Positions 50,291 to 59,748 of a stretch of 64,000 nt of DNA are shown in pieces (within the stretch, counting starts at the first letter, position 1; every line of letters begins with the position of its first letter). The notes under the pieces are model-generated. The model worked only from the letters and a program-made list of their open reading frames with translations, ran no database searches and was not told where the DNA came from. The translations under genes and the position numbers were made by a program. This DNA comes from Glandiceps talaboti (lineage: Eukaryota; Hemichordata; Enteropneusta; Spengelidae), in contig NC_135570.1 in the NCBI RefSeq assembly GCF_964340395.1, positions 14,817,322-14,881,321 of the forward strand, given 5' to 3'.

Positions 50291-51242
50291 TACTATGCAT
50301 ACCAAATTGTATATAAAAAGACTGTGCACATGCCAAGTTGTACCCATTCAAAGTGAAAATATATAGGATATAGACTATGTGCATGCCAAGTTTTACCCCT
50401 TCATAGTAAAGACAGGAATGGTGGCCAGTCAGCATTTTGTGATGCATTGTGAGTCGGAATATTCAAAATGGATATTATTTTCCTTCATTTTTCAAAAACT
50501 AAGCTTGCGAAGGCATAATTATGTTCTCCAATATTTCTCTTCATTCAGCTGGAAAATCATCATGGCATACAGAATTTGCCACTAGTCATACGCATTGTAA
50601 CAAGGCCCCTTATGTTACTTGAATTTGTCAAGATTGAACTAAGGAAAATTATAGGGGAAATATATCTGTCTATATTTGGAATTAAAGGCGGTAGCCATTC
50701 TGAAGATAAATCTGCTATTTTAAGATCAGTAGGGAATATGGTGTGTTAGTTGTCGTAATCTGACAGGAAAGATGGATGTTTTTATCGATTCTAATTCCCT
50801 AACCACAAATTGTCGTGATATTGGAAATTGACAAATTAATTGAATTAAAAACTGCTAATGCAAACGACTGATCTATATTCTGATAGAATTCGAGTGACCA
50901 CCTGAGATGCAATTTGTTTAATTAGTAGTCTTTCATTGACCACACAATTAGATCTCTTTACGCTAATGAAATCAATTTGTTTACAGATTATACCAAGTAA
51001 TCAATGAATAACAGGGACTAAGAGTATACTAATAATTCATGCTAATTCACTCATCTCTTAGTCTTGTGTTTTTGCATAAATCAATGTCAGGGTCATCTTT
51101 CATATACTGCCTGTGTCAACTGTTTTTTTTTTCTTCCTCACAATTATGCATCTAGTAGTGATATCATGCTGTAATATGATAGAGTTCTGTACCCACTAAT
51201 CTACTCCTTTGAGATTGTGATGTAACCGTTTCGTCCCCAGGT

Positions 51243-53752
51243 TGCCAGAAAGAGTAAACAAAAAGAGTGTCACTGATACCATATATGGTATCTTCCCTTT
51301 AGGTCACGTGACGTGACCCATATGAAATCCAGTTTTTCTCGTTCCTACACTATATTTGCTCATTTTGGCATTATCCCCATTTTGTCCCTTATACACCTTG
51401 GTTTATGATATGTTATCGTATCAGACTTCAGTCGGGATTCTAGCTATGTCATTCTGACATTCATCTCTGAGTGTGTTTTTCTCCGTAGCATCGCTTCCAA
51501 AATTGGACGGCTTATCTTTGAAAGGATGATATATTGGAAAAGTGAATCTTTCCCCTCCAATTGTTGATAATCAGGGGTATTATAACTGTTCATTTTGCTC
51601 TTTTTGAGTCAGAGCGAGGTGGGAGAGGAGAGGAGACCCCGATTGGTCTCGTACTCCGAACCAGCTCAGACCAGAGTCAATAGTGAACATGGGTATCAGT
51701 TGAGGGGAATCACACACTTTTATGTGTTATACCCACACTTCTATTAGCCTCGGTGATTACCTCCGTATAAGAGAGGACTGTTGGCAACCATCTTGAATTT
51801 AGCAGCACTCAGCCAATTTTTCTTGTCTCCCAAATTCAAAATGGAAACGGCCAGATACATCACCGACTTCCATAGATCTAACCGATGCCTATACAACCCA
51901 ATTCATGAATCGTGGTATCACTTTCTTCACTTTGTGATTGTCAACAGAGTGTTTAAATACATTGCCTTGCCATTCAGTTAGCAACATCATCATTTAGACA
52001 AAAGGCCTGTTTATGGTACTGGCCTCAATGTATTGCTAAGATGCCACGGTGGATTTCACCTACAAAAGCATTATCAGTGAATAGCTAATTAGGATGGTTG
52101 TCGCTACAACCAATCAGATTGTCTCATGTATACCACATGGTACAAGATACGCAGCATAAAACAATCATTTTGATGATTTGTGGTGAAAATTTGATGAACA
52201 ATTGGTATGAACTTGCATGAAATGAGATGAACAGAAAATGCATGACGATTTAGTCTTGCTTGTGCTTGAACTTGTTAAATGTCAAGTACAGAATTCCACG
52301 TCAGTGGAAAAATAGGCTTGTGGCTTGGCGAATGGTTTATCAACAGTACCAACACATGCAATGTAATACCCCATTAATCCAAACAAAGTGCATACTGAAG
52401 TATGCCCTCAATGGCTAAAATGTTGTTTTCTTTTGTTTCTCTCTAAACAACAGTGGGTTTGATTTTAGAGGAGACAAAGTGATTAATTAATCTACTTTTG
52501 ATCTTTATATTTTGTGGTAATGCGCGTCTTACCAAACAACCCACGTGTATATAGATGTATTTTATTACAAAGTAAAACAAAAACAGCCTATTTATAGGTG
52601 TGTATTATGTGTACATGTATGAATGGGAGAGGGGGGTTCACTCGGGATAATAACTCGCATATGTTGGGTTGTTTTGTTGGGGTTTTTTTTGGGGGGGGGA
52701 AGGGGGAGAGACAATGTATGAATGCAGGCACTGCTCTGTTAAAGGTAGATTACATGTCAATATCGTACCTGTACATAGGAAGGCTGTGTGAAAGACAGGA
52801 ACACTAGCCAAGAAAAATACAACATTACACCATATTAGTTTTACTTTGACTATGTCAGGCAATTAGAAAGCCAGAGATATAGGTATATAGGTATGTGACA
52901 TACCAAGGATAGCAAAGTGATTGCTAAATAGAAGACACGGTAAAATCCAGTGATCAATACCCTTAAATAGACACAAAGACATGAACTATAACCACAAGGA
53001 TATGATATGACTTGTGGTTAGTACTAGCATTTTTCCATAGTTACGATATCTGCTACATCCGTACCTTCACAAGTGGTTGCTATGTAACTTGATGTGTTCA
53101 TTCAGCATACCATGAAGCCTCTGCTCTTACTCGGTTTCATTCTCAAATTCCAACAAAATCCATGCTGACATTGACACAAGACACACGTTTTGTCAGGATA
53201 TGTTTTCTCGCAGCTCAAGGGACTGTTTTCCCCACCACAGGAGAGTATGCATGAATATCATTTCCTCTGTGCAGTTTGTACATGTTCTGATATGGAATTC
53301 CATGCCAAGGAATCTTTTCTTTTCCCTTTTGGGACTGATTGACATTGACAGAGTAAGTTGTCGCAGAATGTCACCCATCCGACTCTATGGCATCCCAGCC
53401 AGTCGGTAGAAATTCAAGTACCCATCCATCTTCATGCACAGCTCCATGCCTTGTGAAATGACAGGCCTCTAAACTTTTGGTGTCCAGACCTTGCCCTCTT
53501 CATGGACATATCTAAAGAGTGTTAGGGAGCCCCCTTGGCACTCTATCACTTGCAGGTACATGGATTGCTGAAACCAATCTCAGCCACGTGATTGGCTAGA
53601 ATTGAACCTCAAAGAAAGACCCCCTATCTTACTTGCAAATTTCTATTTTAAGAGGAAAGCTGGATTTCATATGAGTGAGATCATGTGACTAGGGGGGATA
53701 CCATATATGGTAGGGTGAGAGGCACTCATGTTTTTCCTCTTTCCCAGCAATG
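51243..53752. mobile_element. Putative 2.5-kb element bounded by ~100-bp inverted repeats
   Basis: The left segment (51243-51340) and the right segment (53651-53752) are inverted copies. Both contain, in mirrored order, GATACCATATATGGTA, a GTCACRTGA patch and CATATGAAATCCAG. No transposase domain was recognised between them, so a non-autonomous or decayed DNA transposon is one reading. Two independent insertions of one short repeat in opposite orientation is the other. Confidence 0.45.
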
Positions 53753-53867
53753 TGGGGAAGAAGGGAGTACTTCAAACAGTCTGAAAGGAGTAACTTAGTA
53801 CAGACTTTTACTTTAGTAGGTTTTGTACTGGAAGACCATTTTCATATCATCAGGTTTTTCAAAATAA

Positions 53868-53945
53868 CCCCCCCCCCAAAAAAAAAATAAAAAATAAAAA
53901 ATAAAAAAAAATAAAAATAAAATAAAAAAATAAAAAAAATAATGG
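53868..53945. repeat. Poly-C followed by A-rich (A)nT tract
   Basis: Nine C are followed by long A runs broken by single T. The same C-then-A structure occurs at 55967-56052. Confidence 0.9.
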
Positions 53946-54098
53946 ATTTATCTTTGAAATTATAATCAAAGTAGTCAATAAAATTATAGGAAAAACTATT
54001 TTTTTCCCCAAAGGTCATCAAGTCTTGTTCATTTCTTTCAATTTTTGGACTTAAGAGAATTGGAAGAAAATGAATAAATATTTTGTTTCTCTCCCCAG

Positions 54099-54155
54099 GA
54101 GATTCTTTATCTGGAGTCGGTCAGAACAACTTGAAAGGACAGAAAATTGGCCAAG
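54099..54155 (+). CDS. unc5: UNC5 small exon: start of cytoplasmic linker
   Basis: 57 nt, acceptor CTCCCCAG, donor G|GTGAGT, phase 1 to phase 1, encoding residues 394-411 (DSLSGVGQNNLKGQKIGQ). It has strong splice signals and exact phase agreement with both neighbours. Vertebrate UNC5 has SALNGGFQPVNIK in the corresponding position, which has a similar S-L/x-G-x-x-x-x-N pattern but is too weak to be proof. In-frame cassette length. Confidence 0.8.
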
Positions 54156-55003
54156 GTGAGTTGCTGTGGTAACAGACCTTGTTGCTATGGTAACAGTCAT
54201 GTTTTGGGTTCACTAGAGATCATAACTGGCAACAGCCTCATGGAGATAAGGTTGTTGGTGCCCCATCTAAAATGTTGTTATTGAAACCAAATGCTTTATC
54301 GAAAAAAATTCTGAATTGGAACTCTACTTAAAGAATATTCGACATTTTGCTTGAATATTTCATTTTAAGTACAGAAAATGTAGAATTGCATTGTTGTGAG
54401 AGAAAAAAATCCAGTTGACATGGCAGTAAATGAATTTTTTGTTTTTTGAGTTGTCAAAGAGTTTTTAGTAGATACAAGTAACTGAAGCTTACATACTAGT
54501 AGATACTGATGCGCTACATACAACTACACATTGGCTTGCTTTTTGACAAATATAAAGGGTATCATGAAACAGTAACAATTTGTCAAGGGTAACATGAAAC
54601 AGCAACAAGATTCATCCGGATTGGTTGGTGTGTGTGTGTATGTGTGTCTGTGTTTGTGTCTGTCTGTGTGTGTGTCTGTGTTATGATTAATTTTGTTCAC
54701 AAGGTAAATACTTGTGTTCTCATCAAGGCTCGCACTCTGAAACATGGTGTTGTCTAGCGCCATCTACAGGTGATGTAGAGAAACGTCCTTATACTGTTTG
54801 ATGTTGAAAATTATAGAATATAATAATTTCTTTTTTAGTGTCTGTTCTGTTTCATTTCATGATTGTTACATAAAATTGGACTTCTGTATCAAGTATTGGT
54901 GATTTGTATTGTGTGTCTGTAATTTTTAGATCGTCGTATTTTGTGTTTTTGTTTTATCCAAAATACAATGTAATACTAATATTTTACTCTCTTGTTATCG
55001 CAG
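54156..55003 (+). other. Intron with paired X-box motifs
   Basis: Phase 1. GTTGCTGTGGTAAC (54160-54173) and GTTGCTATGGTAAC (54181-54194) lie just after the donor. A TG/TCTG-rich microsatellite spans about 54628-54685. GCGCCATCTACAGG (about 54757) is loosely CTCF-like. Confidence 0.8.
54160..54194. promoter_or_regulatory. Tandem RFX-type X-box motifs
   Basis: The second copy matches the palindromic X-box consensus GTHNYYATRRNAAC exactly, and the first differs at one central base. They are 21 bases apart and start 5 bases inside the intron. Binding is inferred from sequence only. Confidence 0.35.
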
Positions 55004-55657
55004 ATAACGCACAAATGGCCGTGCTGTCGGTGCAACCAGACGTGACGCAATCTACATGTGCCATCAGGAACCACAATATAATGCTACCACCACTGCCTCT
55101 CGACTGCAACAACAAATTGTTGATGACAAGTCCTCCCATGTACAGTGTACCTTGTAAATTTTCAGATACGTACACTCCGTCGGTTACAACGCCTAGTAGC
55201 GAAAACAAGTACGAGACTATACAACCGGTCTCCTGCCTGCATTGTTCATCAGTTACGCCCACTCAGTTATCACCGCGATCTTCAATGGTGTCGTCGTGTT
55301 ATTCACCGATACCGTCGCCAGTTAAAGATTTTAAGACACTACCACTTGATGAAAAAATACTGAAGGAAAAACTGGACAACATACGGGAAACTGATTTAGT
55401 TGGGTCCTCAACGGACCAATCAGTCAAACATATCCCAGAGACTGAGGATGAGTACAACTCAGAGAAGAGTTTTGGAACTTTTAAAAGTTTGTCGGACAGT
55501 GGTGATTCCAGACCCATATCAATGTATGACTCGGATAATATTGCAAACTCTATGTGCTCAGTAGCCAGCACTGCTTTACCTACAAATGTAGACCCACATT
55601 GCATTGCTTGGGGCATGATGGGACATCGTGGAGGTAGATTGACCGTCCCAGACACAG
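55004..55657 (+). CDS. unc5: UNC5 large exon: cytoplasmic linker and start of ZU5
   Basis: 654 nt, phase 1 to phase 1, encoding residues 413-629. Most of it is a low-conservation, Ser/Thr/Pro-rich linker with short proline motifs (PPLPL, SPIPSP), a tyrosine in ENKYETI (Y481) and a DSGD tetrapeptide (576-579). Its end enters ZU5: AWGMMGHRGGRLTVPDT matches vertebrate FGSFNSLGGHLIVPNSG. In vertebrate UNC5 the linker carries a caspase site and partner-binding motifs, and the domain after it keeps the receptor closed. The unbroken 217-codon frame with biased third positions supports coding status. Confidence 0.97.
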
Positions 55658-56382
55658 GTAAGTAGAACAGTAGACAGACTCTCTAGCAAACGTTCTGTAG
55701 GAGAAGAGTGAAGGCCAGGGACAGTCTAGGGGGTCTATCAATTGGGTTTGAATCTGTGTTATAGACATGTTTCGATAACACATTATCATCCCGCCTAGGT
55801 CAGAGATTGTGAATATGGAAAATGCAGAAATGGGCTTTAGAATAATTACTATAGCCCTCCTTATGGAGACCTACATTTTTGTGCATTTGGTAGTCCTACC
55901 CATTGGTCTTGAAATGCAAAGCAAGGGGGTTTTTGTAGCTTTCTTTTGAGTTGAGTATTCCCCCCCCCCCAAAAAAAAAAAAAAAATAAATAAATAAATA
56001 AATAAAATTAAATTAAATTTAAAAAAAAATTAAAAAAAAAACAAAAAAAACATCACCTCAGTATGACACAATGTAGGGGAAATCTATGGATACTGTATTG
56101 ATGCTGTATGGATATTAAGCGTGCCAATGATAAGTGGATACCATATGGATATTTTACAGATATTAACTGTACCGATAAAGTAACCCCCTATCTGTTACCG
56201 TTTTCAGATACATCTATTTTCAATACTGCTGAGTACAGTATCCCCATAGTACCATTACTATCTGTACATTGCAGTTCAAATGTTTCCATGTCATATTTGG
56301 CATATATTTTAGCATGATGGACCATGACAACAAGTACCAGTTAGTCAGACTAACATAAAACTTGGTGTTTCATCGCACACAG
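55658..56382 (+). other. Intron within ZU5
   Basis: Phase 1, donor GTAAGT. It contains a C-then-A homopolymer tract (55967-56052) and short TGGATAT/GGATAC repeats after it. The acceptor is CGCACACAG. Confidence 0.85.
55967..56052. repeat. Poly-C followed by A-rich tract
   Basis: About ten C, then A runs, (AAAT)n and AATTAAATT-type sequence. It has the same architecture as 53868-53945. Confidence 0.9.
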
Positions 56383-56651
56383 GTGTCAGCATACTGATTG
56401 CAGAGGGCGCTCTACTCAAGGCACAAACAGAAGAAATTTACATAGCAGTCTGCCGAGAGGAGAAGGACAGACCTAGAATCGGTCCCAAACAAACTGTTCT
56501 CAGTCCCGTCGTCATGTGTGGACCACGCAATTTGGTTTTCAAGAAACCTGTTATTATTCAACTGCCTCACTGTGCAAAGCTGGATGATGAAGAATGGCTG
56601 TATTCCATATATGGTAGTGATACACATCCAGAGGAAACACCAAGATGGGAG
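56383..56651 (+). CDS. unc5: UNC5 exon: ZU5 core
   Basis: 269 nt; it enters at phase 1 and leaves at phase 0 (GAG|GTAGGA). It encodes residues 631-719. GVSILIAEGAL aligns with vertebrate GVSLLIPPGAI, but the usual Pro-Pro is Ala-Glu. QTVLSPVVMCGP matches QTLLTPVVSCGP, and KPVIIQLPHCAKLDDEEW matches RPVVLTMHHCADPNTEDW. ZU5 packs against UPA and the death domain in the closed cytoplasmic supramodule of UNC5. An AGGGCGCTC string inside the exon is loosely CTCF-like and probably coincidental. Confidence 0.98.
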
Positions 56652-57210
56652 GTAGGATCAATCGACTTTGTTTCATCATTAATACCCCACCCCATCCCCC
56701 ACCCCACGCCCCAGTGTTGTGGGAAATAGGCCTTTCCAAAATTTGCCATGGTGGCGCTCTACTTCCTGTCTGTGTGTACCTTGGGGGTACACATGGTATA
56801 GGTTACTCAGTTAATCATAGAGCACTGCTGCTTTCGTCGATGTCTGAACTATACAAAAAACATCCCTGATTTACACTTCTACAGAATACCAAGGGACAAA
56901 GCTGTTAAGAAATGGTACTATGAGGTGACGATACCCCCAATTTGAGTGAGGGCGCTGTATTCTCAATTTCCTGTTTGCAGTCTGAAACATCCTATTCATA
57001 GAACAAATGCCTTTTATCGTTGTAATAGGCCAATAAGGATTTAAATTTAGATGTCAAAACAGTTGTCTGGCAGAGATGTAGAAAAGTTGGTCCAGAACAA
57101 AAGAAAGATAGACAGTCTTCCAGCGAACACTCCTTTTTTTTTTAGCTGTTTTTCCCAAAATTGAACAAATATTGTGCATCTTTTAAATCTTATTGTTCTT
57201 TTCCTTCTAG
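56652..57210 (+). other. Intron between ZU5 exons
   Basis: Phase 0. It is C-rich just after the donor (56688-56714), then shows no recognisable feature. A long polypyrimidine tract precedes TTCCTTCTAG. Confidence 0.85.
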
Positions 57211-57447
57211 AAAATTGTGACCCTAGGACAAGAAACCATTAATACTCCACTCTACTGCCAGATGGACCAATCGCAAACTTTCCTCATGGTGGAACGGTTT
57301 TCTAAGCTTGCTCTTGTTGGTCAGTCCAGACCTGGTAAAGAAGCTAGCAAAATACTGAAATTAGCTGCATTTGCTCAACCAATGAGATCCCTCATAGACT
57401 ACAGTATAAGGATCTATGTCGTGGACGATACGCAGGATGCATTGGAG
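57211..57447 (+). CDS. unc5: UNC5 exon: end of ZU5 into UPA
   Basis: 237 nt, phase 0 on both sides, encoding residues 720-798. KIVTLGQETINTPLYCQMD matches vertebrate VVVVGEENFTTPCYIQLD; LALVGQSRPGKEASKILKLA matches YALVGHSTTKAAAKRLKLA; YSIRIYVVDDTQDALE matches YSIRVYCLDDTQDALK. The frame stays open past the donor for another 72 codons. A copy of the donor lies 84 nt downstream in the same frame, so a longer splice form adding 28 residues is possible. Confidence 0.97.
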
Positions 57448-57866
57448 GTAAGAAACTACAAACTGTCACTTACTTGTATTCTTGATTTCGAACTTGTCCG
57501 AGAATTTCACCCACATTTTGTTGCATTGGAGGTAAGAAACTACAAACTGTCTGTTCATCCACCCACTGGTTATCGTGATATATCAAACTTTTCAAAGAAT
57601 TTCAACAAAATTTTGGACTCGTCGGACAGGCATGTGGCACATACAATATTTGTAAAATTTTAAAATGCGGTGCAGTTTGGTAAATTTTCCAAAACTAAAT
57701 TTGAAAATGTTGAGAGAACTGTTAGTCTTCAATTAAGTCTTCAATTATGTAACAGATCTGTTGTGACAAGTTTTGACCAAAATGCATTTTCTAGTTCTAA
57801 TCTGTCGAAAAAGATGACATAATAAGTATGTGATTTATGAAGTTTTGTTGATCTTTTTTTATTCAG
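57448..57866 (+). other. Intron with a duplicated 5' splice site
   Basis: Phase 0. GCATTGGAGGTAAGAAACTA at the exon end recurs at about 57523-57542. The remainder is AT-rich, and the acceptor is TTTTTTATTCAG. Confidence 0.9.
57523..57552 (+). repeat. Second copy of exon end plus donor, 84 nt downstream
   Basis: About 29 bases around the donor (GCATTGGAG|GTAAGAAACTAC and on to AAACTGTC) are identical to the real exon end at 57439-57467. The candidate second donor (GT at 57532) is in the same phase, and the 84 bases between are free of stop codons in frame. Confidence 0.85.
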
Positions 57867-58013
57867 GGTGTAGTCCAGGTAGAGCAAAGACTAGGTGGAC
57901 ACTTGTTGGACAAACCCAAGCAATTAGAATACATAGACAGTGGTGCTAATCTTTGTCTAAGTATAGATGAAATCATGCCAGGTTGGAGGAGTAAACTGGC
58001 ATCAAATTATCAG
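57867..58013 (+). CDS. unc5: UNC5 exon: UPA domain, middle part
   Basis: 147 nt, phase 0 on both sides, encoding residues 799-847. VVQVEQRLGGHLLDKPKQL matches vertebrate ILHLERQMGGQLLEEPKAL; GANLCLSIDEI matches HNLRLSIHDI; WRSKLASNYQ matches WKSKLLAKYQ. Donor CAG|GTAGGC. GCCCTCTAGTGG, a CTCF-like string, starts 8 bases past the exon end. The second half of the exon with the donor and intron start is duplicated about 148 bases downstream. Confidence 0.98.
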
Positions 58014-58477
58014 GTAGGCTGCCCTCTAGTGGCAAAATTGGATATTGCCTTTTGTCTTTATGAGCAAACACAGTAGAATACAGTGCAGTGGTGCTAATCT
58101 TTGTCTAAGTATAGATGAAATCATGGAGGAGTAAACTGGCATCAGGTAGGCTGCCCTCTAGTGACAACCTTGGATGTCCATCTTTGGTTTTATGACCCAG
58201 CAGCTTTGGAAAATCTTGTACAGGAAGAATACTTTGACAACGTTATTTATATTTAGTTCTGTATTTACAAAATACCTTCAGCTGACCTCTAGTGGCAAGT
58301 TTTTGTGGGACTTTTGTTTTTATTGATATGACTACATTATTGATAACACCTGCTAACTGCCTGACACATTACTTGTCAGCCTTCGTATCATTTACTGCAG
58401 TATTCGATATACTGTAGAATTGAAATCTAGAGGTATATTACTCGATAAATAATATTTTGATCCTTTTCATTTTACAG
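58014..58477 (+). other. Intron carrying a damaged copy of the preceding exon
   Basis: Phase 0. It holds the exon-tail copy (58073-58190) and three CTCF-like strings (58021, 58153, 58284). The acceptor is CATTTTACAG. Confidence 0.9.
58073..58190 (+). pseudogene. Damaged copy of the UPA exon 3' half and donor
   Basis: TGGTGCTAATCTTTGTCTAA and the bases after it repeat the exon from 57941 at an offset of 148. Two 8-base deletions (after ATCAT and after GCATC) break the frame by 16 bases. The copy continues through CAGGTAGGCTGCCCTCTAGT into intron sequence, so it arose from genomic DNA and not from mRNA. Confidence 0.88.
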
Positions 58478-58648
58478 GAGATTCCATTCTATCACATATG
58501 GAGTGGCAGTATGAATGCATTGCACTGTGCCTTCAGTATGGAGAGATTAGATCGCAGTAACAATAGAATACAGTGTAAGATAAATGTGTGCCAGGCATCA
58601 GGAGGTATCGAAAAACAAACCCTGGTCATCGCCACCAATGTGTATGAG
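58478..58648 (+). CDS. unc5: UNC5 exon: end of UPA (DCC-binding region)
   Basis: 171 nt, phase 0 on both sides, encoding residues 848-904. EIPFYHIWSGSMNALHCAFS is nearly identical to vertebrate EIPFYHVWSGSQRNLHCTFT, and CKINVCQASGGIEKQTL matches CKLCVRQVEGEGQIFQL. In the family this region is the UPA/DB segment implicated in contact with DCC. Donor GAG|GTAAGA. The exon is at the expected place and of the expected length. Confidence 0.98.
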
Positions 58649-59521
58649 GTAAGAAAAACAAACCAACAAACCTCTAGATCTTTTGGGAAGGGGTTATTTG
58701 AGATATTTTGAGCGTTTGCTATGCCACCCTTTGCAGCTGAATTCTGGTAGCCTGTACTGTCCAGACACAAAGATTTTGACAACATCAATTTCTGTGGAGT
58801 ACGCAATATAACATTTCCAGTGCTGTTCCTAGTTTTATCAAAAATAGATGCAGCAGAATGAGTTTCAAGAAAAGTACATGAAAATGAAAATATTTTGTTC
58901 GAATTTTTATATTTATTTTTTTTGCAGTAAAGTTAATGATAAAATAGATGTCCAAAATAAGATTTATTTACTCTTTCACAAATTGGCTGAAAGATGAAAA
59001 GGCAGCTCATTTCAAACCACACTCTCATTCTCCCACATGAATACAGCCATTTTTGTGGTTTTACAAATACTGAGATAAAGTGCTGAATCATCATTTTGTA
59101 ATTAATTATTTCATTTGTCTCTGGCCAAGTGATTAAACCATTTACCTCTGTGGCCAGGATTCAAACCTTAGTTTTAATTTGATTATTATATTCCACACTG
59201 TAAGTAAGAAGAGTGTTGTTCAGTTTGTCTCTACAGTGTAGACCTTTCAAGGGCACTCTGGTTTCCTCCTGCGTTTAACATTTCACTCTGGAGATTGGGC
59301 TGTCACTGGACTTCTTAAGAATGAGCCCTCACTGGACTTTTTGTGACTGGGCCTCACTGGACTCTTTGAGATGGGGCCCTCACTTGACTTCTTGAGATGG
59401 GGCCCTCTCTGGACTTCTTGAGAGACTAGGGTATAACAACTTTTGAACGACCCAGAATAAAAAAAATAGTATTTAGTTATGGTCAAATATTTGACACCTG
59501 TATGTTGTTTTTCTGTTGTAG
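58649..59521 (+). other. Intron between UPA and death-domain exons
   Basis: Phase 0. It is AT-rich, with a ~30-bp degenerate tandem repeat at 59284-59425. A tRNA-arm-like GGATTCAAACC lies near 59157 but lacks a supporting structure. Confidence 0.85.
59284..59425. repeat. ~30-bp tandem repeat, about five copies
   Basis: The unit is roughly GGGCCCTCACTGGACTTCTT followed by GAGATG, with variation between copies. Confidence 0.85.
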
Positions 59522-59748
59522 ACAAAATCTCAGTACCCTCCAGAGATGTTGTATGGTCACGGTAGAACTAGATCATCCACAGTGACAACAAATTCCAGCT
59601 CAGGATGTAGTTCTATGACTCTAGATCCACCCAGTACTGTCTTTAGGATTCCAAGACCCACACGGAGTAAACTGTGTGTTTGTCTGGATAGGCCTATGAA
59701 GAAAGGCAACGATTGGCGGTTGTTAGCCAGGCAGCTTCACGTAGATAG
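59522..59748 (+). CDS. unc5: UNC5 exon: UPA-death domain linker and start of death domain
   Basis: 227 nt, enters at phase 0 and leaves at phase 2 (AG|GTGAGT). It encodes residues 905-979. A Ser/Thr-rich linker (TRSSTVTTNSSSGCSSMT) is followed by VFRIPRPTRSKLCVCLDRP, matching vertebrate FSIPLPIRQKLCSSLDAP. The first death-domain helices follow in GNDWRLLARQLHVDR (vertebrate GHDWRMLAHKLNLDR). The split arginine codon is completed by the next exon. Confidence 0.98.

Larger units (their letters stand above)
49677..54098 (+). other. Large intron after the transmembrane exon
   Basis: 4.4 kb, phase 1. It holds a direct duplication (49738-49920), a (CA)n tract (50179-50290), a 2.5-kb stretch bounded by inverted repeats (51243-53752), a poly-C/A-rich tract (53868-53945) and a good polypyrimidine tract before CTCCCCAG. 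Confidence 0.85.

Noticed and set aside
54984-55655. Minus-strand frames across the large UNC5 linker exon
   Set aside because: Antisense shadows of a verified coding exon, without independent features.
59120-59175. tRNA-Ser/Leu-like sequence (GGCCAAGTGATTAAA and GGATTCAAACC)
   Set aside because: The T-arm stem does not pair and the anticodon arm cannot be formed; at best a decayed SINE.
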